From NCBI RefSeq assembly GCF_001507435.1, contig NZ_LMWH01000278.1, forward strand, positions 186,001 to 250,000: DNA of 64,000 bases, written 5' to 3'. This stretch comes from Streptomyces sp. NRRL F-5122 (GTDB lineage Bacteria; Actinomycetota; Actinomycetes; Streptomycetales; Streptomycetaceae). Under the pieces are notes generated by a model. It had not been told where the DNA came from, searched no databases, and was given only the letters and a program-made list of their open reading frames with translations. A program made the translations under genes and the position numbers. Shown in pieces: positions 25,635-35,937 of this stretch (positions within the stretch are counted from its first letter, which is position 1; each line of letters opens with the position of its first letter).

Positions 25635-26444
25635 ATGACTGGCACCTCACCCGCCCGCACTGTCGTGCTGATCCACGGGCTCTGGATGACCCCGCGCAGC
25701 TGGGAGCGATGGACCGAGCGCTAACAGGCGCAGGGACATCGGGTCATCGCACCCGCCTGGCCCGGGCTCGACGGCGAGGTCGAGGAGATGCGGCGCAACC
25801 CCTCCCGTATCGCCGGGGTGGGTCTGGGTGAAGTGATCGCCCGCTACGAGGAGGTCGTCCGCAGCCTGGATGAGGCGCCCGTCATCATCGGGCACTCCTT
25901 CGGCGGGGCCATCACGCAGATCCTGCTGGACCGCGGCCTCGGCAGTGCCGGTGTGGCCATCGACTCGGCACCCGTCAAGGGGGTCCTTCCGTTGCCGTAC
26001 TCGACGCTGAAATCGGCCTGGCCGGTCCTGGGCAACCCCGCCAACAGGAACAAGGCCATCGCCCTGACACCGCGGCAGTTCCACTACGCCTTCGCCAACA
26101 CCCTCAGTGAGGAGGAGTCCGCCGCCGTCCATGAGCGCTACCAGGTGCCGGGATCGGCCCGTGTGCTCTTCCAGGGGGCGTTCGCCAATTTCAACCCCCG
26201 AGCCGTCACGAAGATCGACGCCCGCAACCCGCGGCGTGCTCCCCTGCTGTTGATCGCCGGCGAGAAGGACCACATCGTGCCGCCGAAGGTCAACAAGGCC
26301 AACTGGCGCCTCTACCGGAAGTCCCCGGCCGTCACCGAATACCACGAGTTCCCCGGCCGCTCGCACTTCATCGTCGGTCAGAACGGATGGGAAGAAGTCG
26401 CCGACCACGCCCTCGACTGGGCGACGCGCCACAGCCGTACCTGA
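25635..26444 (+). pseudogene. Alpha/beta hydrolase broken by one in-frame TAA
   Basis: ATG 25635 begins M-T-G-T-S-P-A-R-T-V-V-L-I-H-G-L-W-M, the oxyanion-loop strand of an alpha/beta hydrolase. A TAA at 25722-25724 follows codon 29. The same frame continues intact for another 239 codons: Q-A-Q-G-H-R-V-I-A-P, nucleophile elbow G-H-S-F-G-G (Ser), acid region G-E-K-D-H, and catalytic His in G-R-S-H-F-I. A single C-to-A change in a tyrosine codon (TAC to TAA) would explain it. Nothing else is damaged, so the mutation is recent or the base is wrong. It lies under the GAACGTTC operator, upstream of a second hydrolase. Confidence 0.85.
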
Positions 26445-26576
26445 CCGACCACTGTCCGCGCTGCCGCCCTCGAACTGCACGGGGCGGTTCCCCCTCCCGT
26501 GACCGATACCGCCCCGCGCCCACCTTCGACGGACAGCACCAGCCGTCCGTCGCCCAACGATCCAAGGAGAATCCCG

Positions 26577-27428
26577 GTGTTCAAACGCCCCGTCCGACTT
26601 GCCGTGCTCGGTGCCACCGGCCTCGCACTCGCCGCAGGCCTCGCCACGACCGCCTCAGCCGACCCGACCCACCACGCCGGCCACCACACCGCAGCCAAGC
26701 CGACCGTCGTCCTCGTCCACGGCGCCTGGGCCGACTCGGCCGGATGGAGTGGTGTCGTCAAGCGACTTCAGGCCGACGGTTATCCGGTCACTGCACCGGC
26801 CAACCCGCTGCGCGGTCTCACCAGTGACTCCGCCTACCTCGCCGACTACCTCAAGTCGATCCACGGCCCGATCATCCTGGTCGGCCACTCGTACGGTGGC
26901 GCGGTCATCACCAACGCCGCCACCGGCAACCCGAACGTCAAGGCGCTCGTCTACATCGCCGCCTTCGCACCCGACAAGGGCGAGAGCGCCACGGCTCTCA
27001 GCGTGAAGTTCCCGGGCAGCCACCTCAGCGACGACCCCGACGCGCCGGTACCCACGGCTCTCAACGCCGTTCCGTTCACTCAGCCCGACGGCAGCACGGG
27101 CACCGACCTGTACCTGAAGTCCGACAAATTCCGCGACGTCTTCCTCAGCAACCGGCTCGGCAAGGCCGAGGCCGCCGAACTCTCCGCCACCCAGCGCCCC
27201 GCCAGCGCAGAGGGCCTGGGCGAGCCCTCCGGCACGCCTGCCTGGAAGACCATTCCCTCCTGGTACCTCGTCGCCCGCGCCGACCATGCCATCCCTGCCG
27301 CCGCCGAACGGTTCATGGCATCGCGCGCCCACGCCCACACCACCGAGATCGACGCCCCCCACGGCGTCCAGTTGACCAACCCCGGCACGGTGACGAAGCT
27401 CGTGGAGCGCGCCGCGACCGCCAAGTGA
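26577..27428 (+). CDS. Secreted alpha/beta hydrolase
   Basis: A 283-residue protein from GTG 26577 (AAGGAG seven bases upstream). Residues 1-29 are a Sec signal peptide (F-K-R-P-V-R-L-A-V-L-G-A-T-G-L-A-L-A) with cleavage near T-A-S-A-D. The mature enzyme shows V-V-L-V-H-G-A-W, nucleophile elbow G-H-S-Y-G-G (Ser), a late acid in A-R-A-D-H and a terminal His near A-P-H-G-V-Q. The type resembles EstX/salicylate-esterase-like hydrolases of actinobacteria. It lies 132 bp after the broken hydrolase, probably under the same TetR-controlled promoter, and is ended by the hairpin at 27441-27478. Confidence 0.88.
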   Translation: MFKRPVRLAVLGATGLALAAGLATTASADPTHHAGHHTAAKPTVVLVHGAWADSAGWSGVVKRLQADGYPVTAPANPLRGLTSDSAYLADYLKSIHGPIILVGHSYGGAVITNAATGNPNVKALVYIAAFAPDKGESATALSVKFPGSHLSDDPDAPVPTALNAVPFTQPDGSTGTDLYLKSDKFRDVFLSNRLGKAEAAELSATQRPASAEGLGEPSGTPAWKTIPSWYLVARADHAIPAAAERFMASRAHAHTTEIDAPHGVQLTNPGTVTKLVERAATAK

Positions 27429-27440
27429 CATCACTTCCCA

Positions 27441-27478
27441 CCGGCCTCCGCCCGACTGCTCAACGGGGCGGAGGCCGG
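27441..27478. terminator. Hairpin between convergent hydrolase and TetR genes
   Basis: CCGGCCTCCGCCC (27441-27453) and GGGCGGAGGCCGG (27466-27478) form a perfect 13-bp stem with a 12-base loop. Confidence 0.85.
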
Positions 27479-27527
27479 ACCCATGACGCGGGGCCGGCCT
27501 CCGGTTCCGAGGGCGAAGCGCCCGTAT

Positions 27528-28109
27528 TCAGCCCGCGGCCACGAGGGATGCGACGCCGTGCACCAGGGTGTCGTTCGCCTTCTGCGGATCGCTGAGATAG
27601 CCGGCCACCATGGCGCCGTCCCGCAGCGCCACCATGACGTCCGCCGACCGCACGGCGTCGGCCGCGCCCGTCTGTGCGAAGGCGTCCCGCAGCACTTGAT
27701 GGAACCAGGAGCGGTGCGTCAGCACCGCCTGATGGATGGCACTGTCCTGGTCCGGGTATTCGGCGGCGGCGTTGATGAACGGGCAACCGCGGAAGCCCAC
27801 ACCGCACAGTTCCTCCCCAACGCCCTGGGCGACGGCCTGCAGGAAGACCGCCGGGTCGTCGATCTCCTTCTGGGCGGCGGCGATGCGGGCGCGGATCTGC
27901 TGATCGGTTGCCTCGAGGTAGGCCCGTACGAGATCGTCCTTGCCCTCGAAGTGCCGGTAGAAGGTCCCCCGGGCGACATCCGCTTCCGCCATGACCCGGT
28001 CGACGCCGACGGCCCGGATGCCCTCGGTGTAGAAGAGCCGGCTCGCGGTGTTCAACAGCCGCTCACGCGCTTCCGAGCGGCGACCCGATGCAGACGTTGG
28101 CTTTGACAC
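27528..28109 (-). CDS. TetR/AcrR-family repressor of the hydrolase genes
   Basis: A 193-residue TetR protein. I place the start at GTG 28109, just before S-K-P-T-S-A-S-G-R-R-S-E; the frame extends 11 codons further into the promoter. The helix-turn-helix is R-A-V-G-V-D-R-V-M-A-E-A-D-V-A-R-G-T-F-Y-R-H-F (about 33-55). The ligand domain has C-P-F-I-N-A-A-A-E-Y, typical of the YcdC/TetR_C group that often controls oxidoreductase and hydrolase genes. A TATAAT hexamer and the palindrome GGAACGTTCC lie immediately upstream, giving autoregulation; the matching operator at 25609-25618 points to the hydrolase pair as target. Confidence 0.9.
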   Translation of the reverse strand: MSKPTSASGRRSEARERLLNTASRLFYTEGIRAVGVDRVMAEADVARGTFYRHFEGKDDLVRAYLEATDQQIRARIAAAQKEIDDPAVFLQAVAQGVGEELCGVGFRGCPFINAAAEYPDQDSAIHQAVLTHRSWFHQVLRDAFAQTGAADAVRSADVMVALRDGAMVAGYLSDPQKANDTLVHGVASLVAAG

Positions 28110-28122
28110 ATACCCATTATAT

Positions 28123-28132
28123 GGAACGTTCC
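28123..28132 (-). promoter_or_regulatory. TetR autoregulatory operator
   Basis: GGAACGTTCC, a perfect 10-bp palindrome, lies adjacent to a TATAAT -10 hexamer 14 bp before the tetR start. It shares the GAACGTTC core with 25609-25618. Confidence 0.65.
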
Positions 28133-28256
28133 TTCTACACAATCCCGGCGGTATGTGCGCGCATCCGGGACGGCGACTTCGGGTATGTGCGTGCCCGCTG
28201 AGCGGGGCGCCACCCCGTAATCGACTCAGTCGCCCCCTGTAAAAGGCCTCCTGACA

Positions 28257-30173
28257 TCAACAGGCCCGATCCTCGCGCAACGACGTCGCCCTTCTGAACC
28301 CCGCACTCCTCAGCACGGGCACGGCCTCCAGGACCAGCACGGCCAGATCGTCGCCCAGGGGCTCGGTGCTGAAGTCGTGCGCGGCCTGCCTGACCCGTTC
28401 CGCCACCGCCTTCGCGCCCAGTCCCATGCATCCCCGCAGGACCTCCGCCAGGCCGTCGTTGTCGTCCAGCTGCCGTGATCCCCTGCGGCGTTCGGTGACT
28501 CCGTCGGTCACGCACAGCAGCGTCTCGCCCGGTGCGAAGGTGAAGGTGTTGGCGCGGAACTCCGCGTGCTCATCGACGCCGAGCAGCATCTGCGGGTTCG
28601 TGGCCGGTGTGACCGAGCCGTCGGTCGCCAGCCGCAGCGGGGGCGGGTGCCCGGCGCTCGCTATCGTGCAGCGCGCGCCACCTGCGGCCAGATCGGGTTC
28701 CAGCTCCCCGTACAGGAGGCTCAGGAACCGTGATCCCTCCCGCTCGCCGCGATACGTCACGGCTTCGGCGGCCTCCTCTGCCATGGCCAGGTTCAGCCGG
28801 TTCAGCAAGGACTCGATGCCGTGGCCCTCGCGCGCCAGCAGTCGTACGAGGTGCCGTGCCAGGCCGGTGACCGACATCGCTTCCAGGTCGTGGCCGCACA
28901 CGTCGCCGAGCAGGAAGCACCACCGCCGCTCTCCCAGCGGGAACAGGTCGTAGAAGTCACCGCCCACGGTCTGCCCCTCGCCCCAGGGCTCGTAGACGAG
29001 CGCCGTGTCCACGCCCGGAATCGGGGCGAGGCAGGTGGGGAGCTGACCGCGCTGGAGGGTCCGGCTGATGCTCGCCTGCCGGGTGTAGTGGCGCGCCGTG
29101 ACGACCGCCTGGGCGACGCGCCGGGCCACGTCCTCGACGAGTCGTACGACGGCGTCGGTCATCCGGGTCCGACCTGCCCGGCCGATCAGCAGAGCGCCCT
29201 GGCAGCGCCCTCCCACCACCAGTGGAAACGCCAAAGCCGAACCGGCCGCGTTCTCGGTGCCCAGACAGTCGGGCCACGGCCATGGGACACCGGTGGTGCT
29301 CAGCCGGATGGGCGGGCGTTCCTTCTCCAGCGACCGGCGCAGCTCGCGGATCCGGCGTTCGTCCGAGTGCCAGACATGGGACATCCGAATGTCGTCGGTC
29401 TCCGTGGTCAGCCAGACAGCGCACCAGTCGGCAAGCCGGGGGACCAGCAATTGCCCGGCGAGCGCGGCGACCATGTCCTCGTCCAACTGCCCGGCCAGAA
29501 GTTCTCCGGCCTCGGCGAGGAACGACTGGCCCTCGCGCTCTGCCCAGTCGGTGCTGCGGGCCCGGCGGTCGGGGGGCGGTCCGGCCGAAAGGGGCTCGAA
29601 GGCCGACGGCTCGCGCCGGACGGCCTCGGTGAGGGACTCGATGTCCGTCTGACCCATGGTGGCGAGCGGGCTCGCCAGGGCGCACTCCAGACGGAACCAG
29701 GCGGCCTTCCCCGAGCACCGGTATGTCACGCCCCACGACTCGGCGAGCGATCGCACGAGCTGCCGGCCATAGCCTCGTACGTGGCTTTGCACGCTCATTC
29801 CTTCGCCAGAGGAGGCGGAGGCCGGGTCGCCGGGGGGAGCAGAGGGGTCGTGCTCCAGCACTTCGACCACAAGGCCCACACGCCCGGTGGCGCCCTCGGA
29901 GAAGTCGGCCAGGGAGCAGTGGCCCGCTTCCAGGCGGCATGCCACCTCGACCTCGTAACCCGTGTGCGTAACGGCGCTGGTCACCAGTTCGTCGGCGAGC
30001 AGGACGGCGTCATCCACCAGCCGGTCGTTGACGGTCGGCGCCCCGGGGAACTGCAGAGCGGTCCGCTCGGCGAGTACGGCGCGCACAAATTTGCGTGCTG
30101 CCGAGGCCGCTAGCTCGTTGGCAGGAATGCGCATCCGTGCGACGGCCAGACGTGGATCAGGGGACGACCTCAC
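28257..30173 (-). CDS. SpoIIE/PP2C-type phosphatase with ATPase-like and GAF domains
   Basis: A 638-residue cytosolic regulator from GTG 30173 (GGAG six bases upstream). Residues about 25-165 form an RsbW-like HATPase_c domain (V-D-D-A-V-L-L-A-D-E-L-V-T-S-A-V-T-H, an N-box variant with Ser in place of the usual Asn). A GAF domain spans about 220-380, and a SpoIIE PP2C domain about 420-620 has the metal-binding acids G-G-D-F-Y-D, G-D-V-C-G-H-D, T-D-G-V-T-E and G-D-D-L-A-V. Such proteins dephosphorylate anti-anti-sigma factors, linking a signal to a SigB/SigF-like sigma factor. It is divergent from the hybrid kinase across an 89-bp gap, so the two are likely one signalling module. Confidence 0.9.
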   Translation of the reverse strand: MRSSPDPRLAVARMRIPANELAASAARKFVRAVLAERTALQFPGAPTVNDRLVDDAVLLADELVTSAVTHTGYEVEVACRLEAGHCSLADFSEGATGRVGLVVEVLEHDPSAPPGDPASASSGEGMSVQSHVRGYGRQLVRSLAESWGVTYRCSGKAAWFRLECALASPLATMGQTDIESLTEAVRREPSAFEPLSAGPPPDRRARSTDWAEREGQSFLAEAGELLAGQLDEDMVAALAGQLLVPRLADWCAVWLTTETDDIRMSHVWHSDERRIRELRRSLEKERPPIRLSTTGVPWPWPDCLGTENAAGSALAFPLVVGGRCQGALLIGRAGRTRMTDAVVRLVEDVARRVAQAVVTARHYTRQASISRTLQRGQLPTCLAPIPGVDTALVYEPWGEGQTVGGDFYDLFPLGERRWCFLLGDVCGHDLEAMSVTGLARHLVRLLAREGHGIESLLNRLNLAMAEEAAEAVTYRGEREGSRFLSLLYGELEPDLAAGGARCTIASAGHPPPLRLATDGSVTPATNPQMLLGVDEHAEFRANTFTFAPGETLLCVTDGVTERRRGSRQLDDNDGLAEVLRGCMGLGAKAVAERVRQAAHDFSTEPLGDDLAVLVLEAVPVLRSAGFRRATSLREDRAC

Positions 30174-30262
30174 TGGCGACTCCAGATCAAGCTCGCTATC
30201 GAGGCATATAAGACGAATGTAGTCTAAACGGGAGGTAATCGTCTGCCTGGAAGTGGGTTGCC

Positions 30263-33200
30263 ATGGAATCTGCCACCCACCCTGATCTCGCTCATCTTGG
30301 GCCCGAGCTCCGGGAGCAGCCCACTGAGACCAAACCCGAGGCCGCACCGCCCGCCCCCGCTCGGGACGGCGAGTGGATACGCGTAGCCGAATTGCGCCCG
30401 CTGCTCGCAGCCATGAATTCCCTGTGTGACGGCGATTTCACCGTCCGTGCCGGGAAACTCCCTGAGGGGGTCCTCGCCGAAATGGCGGGGGTGTTCAACC
30501 AGATCGTCACGCGAAATGCCCACCTGGCCTCGGAGCTGGACAGGGTGCGCCGGGAAGTGGTCCGGCAGGGACGGCTCGATGAGCGCCTGGCGGCCAGTCC
30601 CGGGCAGGGAGGGTGGACCGCGAGTGTGGAGGCGGCCAACACTCTGCTGGAAGCACTGGCTGTCCCGGTCGTCAATGCCACCCGCGTACTCAATGCCGTG
30701 GCGGACGGCGATCTGACCCAGCGGGCCGAATTGCACGACGGCAAGCGCCAGCTCCGCGGTGATCTACGGCGCCTGGGACGTGGGGCGAACCGCATGGTGG
30801 AGCAGCTGTCGCTGTTCACCGGCGAGCTGAACCGCGTCGCCCGGGAAGGCATCGAGGGCCGCCTCGGCGGGCGTGCCACGGTGCAGGGGCTGGCCGGCGA
30901 CTGGCGCTATGTGACCGAGGCCGTCAACACCATGGGCTCCCGGCTGACCGCGCAGGTGCGCGACATCGCGATGGTGACCACTGCGGTCGCTCGCGGCGAT
31001 CTGACGCGACAGGTCACCGTCGAGGCGGGTGGCGAGCTGCTGGAGCTGAAGCTCACCGTGAACACGATGGTCGACCAGTTGCGTGCGTTCGCGGACGAAG
31101 TGACGAGGGTGTCCCGCGAGGTCGGCACGGAAGGCCAGCTCGGCGGACGGGCGCAGGTACCGGGGGTATCCGGGGTCTGGAAGGACCTCACCGACAACGT
31201 CAACTTCATGGCCTCGAACCTGACCTCGCAGGTCCGCAACATCGCCCAGGTCACCACGGCGGTCGCCAACGGCGACCTCAGCCAGAAGATCACGGTGGAT
31301 GCCCGGGGCGAGATCCTTCAGCTCAAGAGCACCGTGAACACGATGGTCGACCAGCTCTCCGCGTTCGCCGACGAGGTGACCCGGGTCGCCCGCGAGGTCG
31401 GCACCGAGGGACGGCTCGGCGGCCGGGCCCAGGTCCGGGGCGTGTCGGGGGTGTGGAAGGACCTGACGGAGAACGTCAACTTCATGGCGGACAACCTGAC
31501 CTCGCAGGTCCGCAACATCGCCCAAGTCGCCACCGCCGTCGCCCAGGGCGACCTCGGCAAGACGATCACGGTCGAGGCGAAGGGCGAGATCCTGGAGCTG
31601 AAGTCGACCATCAACACGATGGTCGACCAGCTCTCCGCGTTCGCCGACGAGGTGACCCGGGTCGCCCGCGAGGTCGGCACCGAGGGCAACCTGGGCGGGC
31701 AGGCCCAGGTGCGCGGTGTCTCGGGCGTGTGGAAGGAGTTGACGGACAACGTCAACTTCATGGCGTCGAACCTGACCTCGCAGGTCCGCAACATCGCCCA
31801 GGTGACCACATCGGTCGCAAACGGCGACCTCTCCAAGAAGATCACCGTCGACGCCCGCGGTGAGATCCTCGAGCTCAAGGACACCGTCAACACCATGGTG
31901 GAACAGCTGCGGGCCTTCGCAGACGAGGTCACCCGCGTGGCCCGCGAGGTCGGAACCGAGGGGCGGCTGGGCGGCCGTGCGCAGGTGCGCGGCGTCAGCG
32001 GGGTCTGGAAGGACCTCACCGACAACGTCAACTACATGGCGGACAACCTCACTTCCCAGGTCCGCAACATCGCCCAGGTCGCCACCGCCGTCGCCCAGGG
32101 CGACCTGTCGAAGAAGATCGACGTGGACGCCCGCGGAGAGATCCTGGAGCTGAAGACCACCATCAACACGATGGTCGACACCCTCTCGTCCTTCTCCTCC
32201 GAGGTCACCCGCGTGGCCCGCGAGGTCGGCAGCGAAGGCCAGCTCGGCGGCCAGGCACGCGTCGAGGGCGTCTACGGCACCTGGAAGCGCCTGACGACCA
32301 ACGTCAACGAACTGGCCCTCAACCTCACGACCCAGGTCCGCGCGATCGCCGAGGTCGCCTCCGCGGTCACCCAGGGCGACATGTCCCGCTCGATCACGGT
32401 CGAGGCACAGGGCGAGGTCGCCGAACTGAAGAACAACATCAACCTCATGGTCTCCAACCTCCGCGAGACCACCCGGGCCAAGGACTGGCTGGAGTCGAAC
32501 CTCACCCGTATGGCCGCGCTGATGCAGGGCCACCGCGACCTGGTGGAGGTCGCCGACCTGATCCTGCGGGAGCTGACCCCACTGGTGAACGCGCAGTACG
32601 GCGCGTTCTTCCTCTCCGAGGCAGGTGCACCTCCCGGGGAGGGCCTGCAGTTCATCGCCGGGTACGGCACCGACCAGCCCGGCGGAGGCAGTCCACTGCC
32701 CGGCACCGGCACCCCGGGGCGCGGACTGATCGCTCAGGCTGCGCAGGAGCAGCAGCGCATCTCCATCACGGACGTGCCCCCCGACTACATCACCATCAAC
32801 TCCGGACTGGGCACGGCCCGTCCGGCCAGCATCGTCATCATCCCCATCCTGTTCGAGGACCAGGTGCTCGGAGTGATCGAGCTGGCTTCACTCAGCAAGT
32901 TCAGCGATGTGCACCTGGCCTTCATCGACCAGTTCGCCAACACGATCGGCGTGTCGATCAACACGATCATCGCCAACTCCCGTACGGAGTCACTGCTGTC
33001 GGAGTCCCAACGGCTCACCTCCGAGTTGCGTGAACGGTCGGACGAGCTCCAGCGCTCCAACGCGGAGCTGGAGGAGAAGGCCGCACTGCTCGCCACCGCC
33101 TCGCAGTACAAGTCCGAGTTCCTCGCGAACATGTCCCATGAGCTGCGTACGCCGCTCAACTCGCTGCTGATCCTGGCCAGGCTGCTCGCCGACAACCCGG

Positions 33201-34582
33201 ACGGGCATCTCAACGACCAGGAAGTGCAGTTCGCGACCACCATCCACCGCTCGGGCTCGGACCTGCTCCAGCTGATCAGCGACATCCTCGACCTGTCGAA
33301 GATCGAGGCCGGACGCATGGATGTACGTCCCAAGACACTGCCACTGATCAAGTTGCTCGACTACGTTCATGCCACCTTCCGGCCGATGACCATCGACCGC
33401 GGTCTGGGCTTCGAGATCGGGGTCGGCGAGGACGTGCCGGCCGAGTTGTACTCCGACGAGCAGAGGCTGCAGCAGATCCTGCGCAACCTGCTGTCCAACG
33501 CGGTGAAGTTCACTCACTCGGGCAGTGTGGAGCTTCGTGTCACCCGGGTGCCGACCGAGCAGTTCAGCGAGGAGACCCTCAGGGACGCGGAAGCCGTCGT
33601 CGCGTTCTCCGTGAAGGACACCGGGATCGGCATCGCGCCCGAGAAGCTTCCGATCATCTTCGAAGCGTTCCAGCAGTCCGAGGGCACCACCAACCGCAAG
33701 TACGGCGGCACCGGACTGGGCCTGTCGATCAGCCGGGAGATCGCCGGGATGCTCGGCGGCAAGATCGTCGCCGAGAGCGAGCCGGGCGCGGGCTCCCGAT
33801 TCACCCTGTACGTCCCCTCGCACTACCCCGGCGCCGCCGCCACGCAGGCCCTGACGGAACTGCGTGCTGCCGGCGTCACGCCGGTGCTCCCCGCAGAAGC
33901 CCGGGCAGAAGCGGCGGTCACCGACGACGACACATCGACCGAGAAGGCCCTCGATCGTGCGGAGGACATCGACGCCGGTTTGCCGGTTCCGGAGCCCCTC
34001 GCAGAAGACCTGGCGGGATTGGGCGTCACCGCAGCCCTCGACGGACGCGAGGACTCCTGGCCCAAGACGAACCGGCTCAAGGAATGGCTCAGCGGACGCC
34101 CGGGCCGCGTCCTCGGGGGTCGTCACATCCTCATCGTCGACGACGACATCCGCAACGTCTTCGCCCTGACCCATGTGCTGGGACGGGTCGGCATCACCGT
34201 GAAGTACGCGGAGAACGGCCGGGAAGGCCTCGAGGTCCTGGAAAGGTCTCCTGAGGTGTCCCTGGTCCTCATGGACATCATGATGCCCGAGATGGATGGA
34301 TACGAGACCATCCATTGCATCAGGAACACGCCACGTCTCTCCCATCTGCCGATCATCGCGATCACCGCCAAGGCGATGCCCGGAGACCGTGACAAGGCGA
34401 TCAACAGCGGTGCCGACGACTACGTAACCAAGCCGGTGAACGTCGACCGCCTGCTGTCCGTCATCTGTGATCTGTTCGACCCGCAGGACGACGCCCCGCA
34501 GTCGGCGCGGGATCCCGGTGCCGACGATGAACCGGAGGCCACGGACGACCGTACCGACGACCCACCGAGGGACGCATCATGA
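30263..34582 (+). CDS. Cytosolic hybrid histidine kinase with an array of eight HAMP domains
   Basis: A 1,439-residue protein without membrane segments. Two divergent HAMP domains (about 50-200) are followed by six HAMP units of exactly 92 residues starting at 228, 320, 412, 504, 596 and 688 (L-T-S-Q-V-R-N-I-A ... G-D-L). A GAF domain lies at about 750-905, HisKA at about 949-1015 with phospho-acceptor His in M-S-H-E-L-R-T-P, HATPase_c to about 1200 (N-A-V-K-F, D-T-G-I-G-I, G-T-G-L-G-L) and a C-terminal receiver (about 1288-1405) with Asp in L-M-D-I-M-M-P. The poly-HAMP, soluble layout resembles fungal group III osmosensor kinases. The response-regulator gene overlaps its 3' end by 4 bp. Confidence 0.93.
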   Translation: MESATHPDLAHLGPELREQPTETKPEAAPPAPARDGEWIRVAELRPLLAAMNSLCDGDFTVRAGKLPEGVLAEMAGVFNQIVTRNAHLASELDRVRREVVRQGRLDERLAASPGQGGWTASVEAANTLLEALAVPVVNATRVLNAVADGDLTQRAELHDGKRQLRGDLRRLGRGANRMVEQLSLFTGELNRVAREGIEGRLGGRATVQGLAGDWRYVTEAVNTMGSRLTAQVRDIAMVTTAVARGDLTRQVTVEAGGELLELKLTVNTMVDQLRAFADEVTRVSREVGTEGQLGGRAQVPGVSGVWKDLTDNVNFMASNLTSQVRNIAQVTTAVANGDLSQKITVDARGEILQLKSTVNTMVDQLSAFADEVTRVAREVGTEGRLGGRAQVRGVSGVWKDLTENVNFMADNLTSQVRNIAQVATAVAQGDLGKTITVEAKGEILELKSTINTMVDQLSAFADEVTRVAREVGTEGNLGGQAQVRGVSGVWKELTDNVNFMASNLTSQVRNIAQVTTSVANGDLSKKITVDARGEILELKDTVNTMVEQLRAFADEVTRVAREVGTEGRLGGRAQVRGVSGVWKDLTDNVNYMADNLTSQVRNIAQVATAVAQGDLSKKIDVDARGEILELKTTINTMVDTLSSFSSEVTRVAREVGSEGQLGGQARVEGVYGTWKRLTTNVNELALNLTTQVRAIAEVASAVTQGDMSRSITVEAQGEVAELKNNINLMVSNLRETTRAKDWLESNLTRMAALMQGHRDLVEVADLILRELTPLVNAQYGAFFLSEAGAPPGEGLQFIAGYGTDQPGGGSPLPGTGTPGRGLIAQAAQEQQRISITDVPPDYITINSGLGTARPASIVIIPILFEDQVLGVIELASLSKFSDVHLAFIDQFANTIGVSINTIIANSRTESLLSESQRLTSELRERSDELQRSNAELEEKAALLATASQYKSEFLANMSHELRTPLNSLLILARLLADNPDGHLNDQEVQFATTIHRSGSDLLQLISDILDLSKIEAGRMDVRPKTLPLIKLLDYVHATFRPMTIDRGLGFEIGVGEDVPAELYSDEQRLQQILRNLLSNAVKFTHSGSVELRVTRVPTEQFSEETLRDAEAVVAFSVKDTGIGIAPEKLPIIFEAFQQSEGTTNRKYGGTGLGLSISREIAGMLGGKIVAESEPGAGSRFTLYVPSHYPGAAATQALTELRAAGVTPVLPAEARAEAAVTDDDTSTEKALDRAEDIDAGLPVPEPLAEDLAGLGVTAALDGREDSWPKTNRLKEWLSGRPGRVLGGRHILIVDDDIRNVFALTHVLGRVGITVKYAENGREGLEVLERSPEVSLVLMDIMMPEMDGYETIHCIRNTPRLSHLPIIAITAKAMPGDRDKAINSGADDYVTKPVNVDRLLSVICDLFDPQDDAPQSARDPGADDEPEATDDRTDDPPRDAS
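30944..32480 (+). repeat. In-frame 276-bp tandem repeats encoding HAMP units
   Basis: Unit starts fall at 30944, 31220, 31496, 31772, 32048 and 32324, each exactly 276 bp apart. Units 2-5 are nearly identical at DNA level over long stretches, pointing to recent duplication or gene conversion; the first and last are more divergent. Confidence 0.85.
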
Positions 34583-35166
34583 GCATCAATCCGGCCGACC
34601 AGTGCAGCATCCTCATCGTGGACGACATGGAGGAGAACCTCGTCGCGTTCGAGGCCGTACTCGGCCCTCTGCACCAGCGCCTCGTGCGCGCACGGTCGGG
34701 TGAGCAAGCACTCAAGGCCATGCTGCGCCAGGAGTTCGCGGTGGTTCTCCTGGACGTCCGGATGCCCGACATGGACGGCTTCGAGACGGCTGCCAACATC
34801 AAGCGTCTCGACCAGACCAAGGACGTGCCCATCATCCTGGTGACCGGAACCGAGGCTGGTACGGACTACGCCTACCGGGGATACGCCATCGGCGCCGCCG
34901 ACTTCATCACCAAGCCCATCGACCCCTGGGTACTGCGCACCAAGATCAGCGTTTTTCTCGATCTGCACCGCAAGAACCGCCAGTTGGCCCTGCGCGCAGT
35001 GGCGGCCGACACCGATCGACTCACGGACATCACCGAGCGACTGACCCAGATCGAACTGCTGCTGCGCAACCGGACGGAAGCCGACACCGACGGCCTCGCC
35101 GACCGCATCGGGGAACTGGAGCGAACGGTGGGGGGCCTCCTGCCCGGCCCCGTGGAAACCGAGTAG
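34579..35166 (+). CDS. Response regulator: receiver plus coiled coil, no DNA-binding domain
   Basis: A 195-residue protein whose ATG overlaps the kinase stop (ATGA), so the two are translationally coupled. Residues 8-130 form a receiver domain: I-L-I-V-D-D-M (acid pocket), phospho-acceptor Asp in L-L-D-V-R-M-P, Thr in V-T-G-T and Lys in F-I-T-K-P-I-D. The remaining 60 residues are a helical, probably coiled-coil tail (L-T-D-I-T-E-R-L-T-Q-I-E-L-L-L-R-N-R). With no output domain it probably acts by protein contact, for example on the neighbouring SpoIIE phosphatase or another kinase. Confidence 0.9.
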   Translation: MSINPADQCSILIVDDMEENLVAFEAVLGPLHQRLVRARSGEQALKAMLRQEFAVVLLDVRMPDMDGFETAANIKRLDQTKDVPIILVTGTEAGTDYAYRGYAIGAADFITKPIDPWVLRTKISVFLDLHRKNRQLALRAVAADTDRLTDITERLTQIELLLRNRTEADTDGLADRIGELERTVGGLLPGPVETE

Positions 35167-35324
35167 GCCCACCCGGTCGGCTCGGGAGACCGCCTGCCTG
35201 TAACCGGCCCCGGGCGTCCGGAAGCCTCCACCGTCTGCCGTGCCGCTGCCGCAACCGCAAGCGATCAAGGGCGAACTTGGCGTTGCCCCCTGGCGGGCGC
35301 GCGGCCGGGTCCACGTGTCCGATG

Positions 35325-35918
35325 TCAGCTACGGGCCCGAAGCGGGCGTTCGGCCTCGGAATCGCTGCCCCCTTCGCCCGCCAGGATCGCGCTCACGACG
35401 ACCTCGAAGAGGTGATCGGCGCGCGGTGCCAGCGAGGGTTGATCGCCGAGCCAAGCAAGCATGGCCACCAGCGCAAACAGATCGGCGCCATCGATGTCGC
35501 TCCGCGCCATGCCCGCGGCCTGGGCGCGGGTGAGCAGCCGCGCACCGGCTGCGCGCAGGGTGACGCACGAAGCGTGGAGCGCGGATTCGGTGTCCTCGAT
35601 GGCGGCTGCCATCAACACGGTCACGCCACGGTACTCGGTTGTCCACGCCACGCAGTCGCGCAACCACGTAACGAGAGCAAACTCGGGCGAGCCCGATGTC
35701 TCGAGCGCGCTCGCCTGTGCCGTCAGGTCGTCGAAGCTCGTGCGGAGCAGGGCGTCGAGCAGTGCCTCGCGTGTCGGGAAGTGACGCAGCAGGGTCGCAA
35801 GCCCGACGTCGGCCCGGCGCGCGATGTCGCGCAGTGACACGTCCACCCCTTGCTCGGTGATGGCGGTGTCCGCTACAGCGAGCAGGTGGTCGCGGTTCTT
35901 CCTGGCGTCGGCCCTCAT
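35325..35918 (-). CDS. TetR/AcrR-family repressor
   Basis: A 197-residue TetR protein from ATG 35918 (AGAGGGAC upstream). The helix-turn-helix is V-S-L-R-D-I-A-R-R-A-D-V-G-L-A-T-L-L-R-H-F-P-T (about 28-50), followed by R-E-A-L-L-D-A-L-L. The C-terminal half resembles the TetR_C_33/SbtR-like group. It is divergent from the quinone oxidoreductase gene, and the 111-bp gap holds three operator-like repeats at 35938-35992, so it almost certainly represses both genes. Confidence 0.9.
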   Translation of the reverse strand: MRADARKNRDHLLAVADTAITEQGVDVSLRDIARRADVGLATLLRHFPTREALLDALLRTSFDDLTAQASALETSGSPEFALVTWLRDCVAWTTEYRGVTVLMAAAIEDTESALHASCVTLRAAGARLLTRAQAAGMARSDIDGADLFALVAMLAWLGDQPSLAPRADHLFEVVVSAILAGEGGSDSEAERPLRARS

Positions 35919-35937
35919 GTGTCCCTCTTGACTATCC

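Noticed and set aside
28257..30173. Long plus-strand frames opposite the SpoIIE phosphatase gene
   Set aside because: They are shadows: the minus-strand protein has clear PP2C motifs, whereas the plus-strand products have none.
30944..32480. Tandem repeats that could suggest a CRISPR-like or satellite array
   Set aside because: The 276-bp units are in frame and encode HAMP domains; there are no unique spacers.
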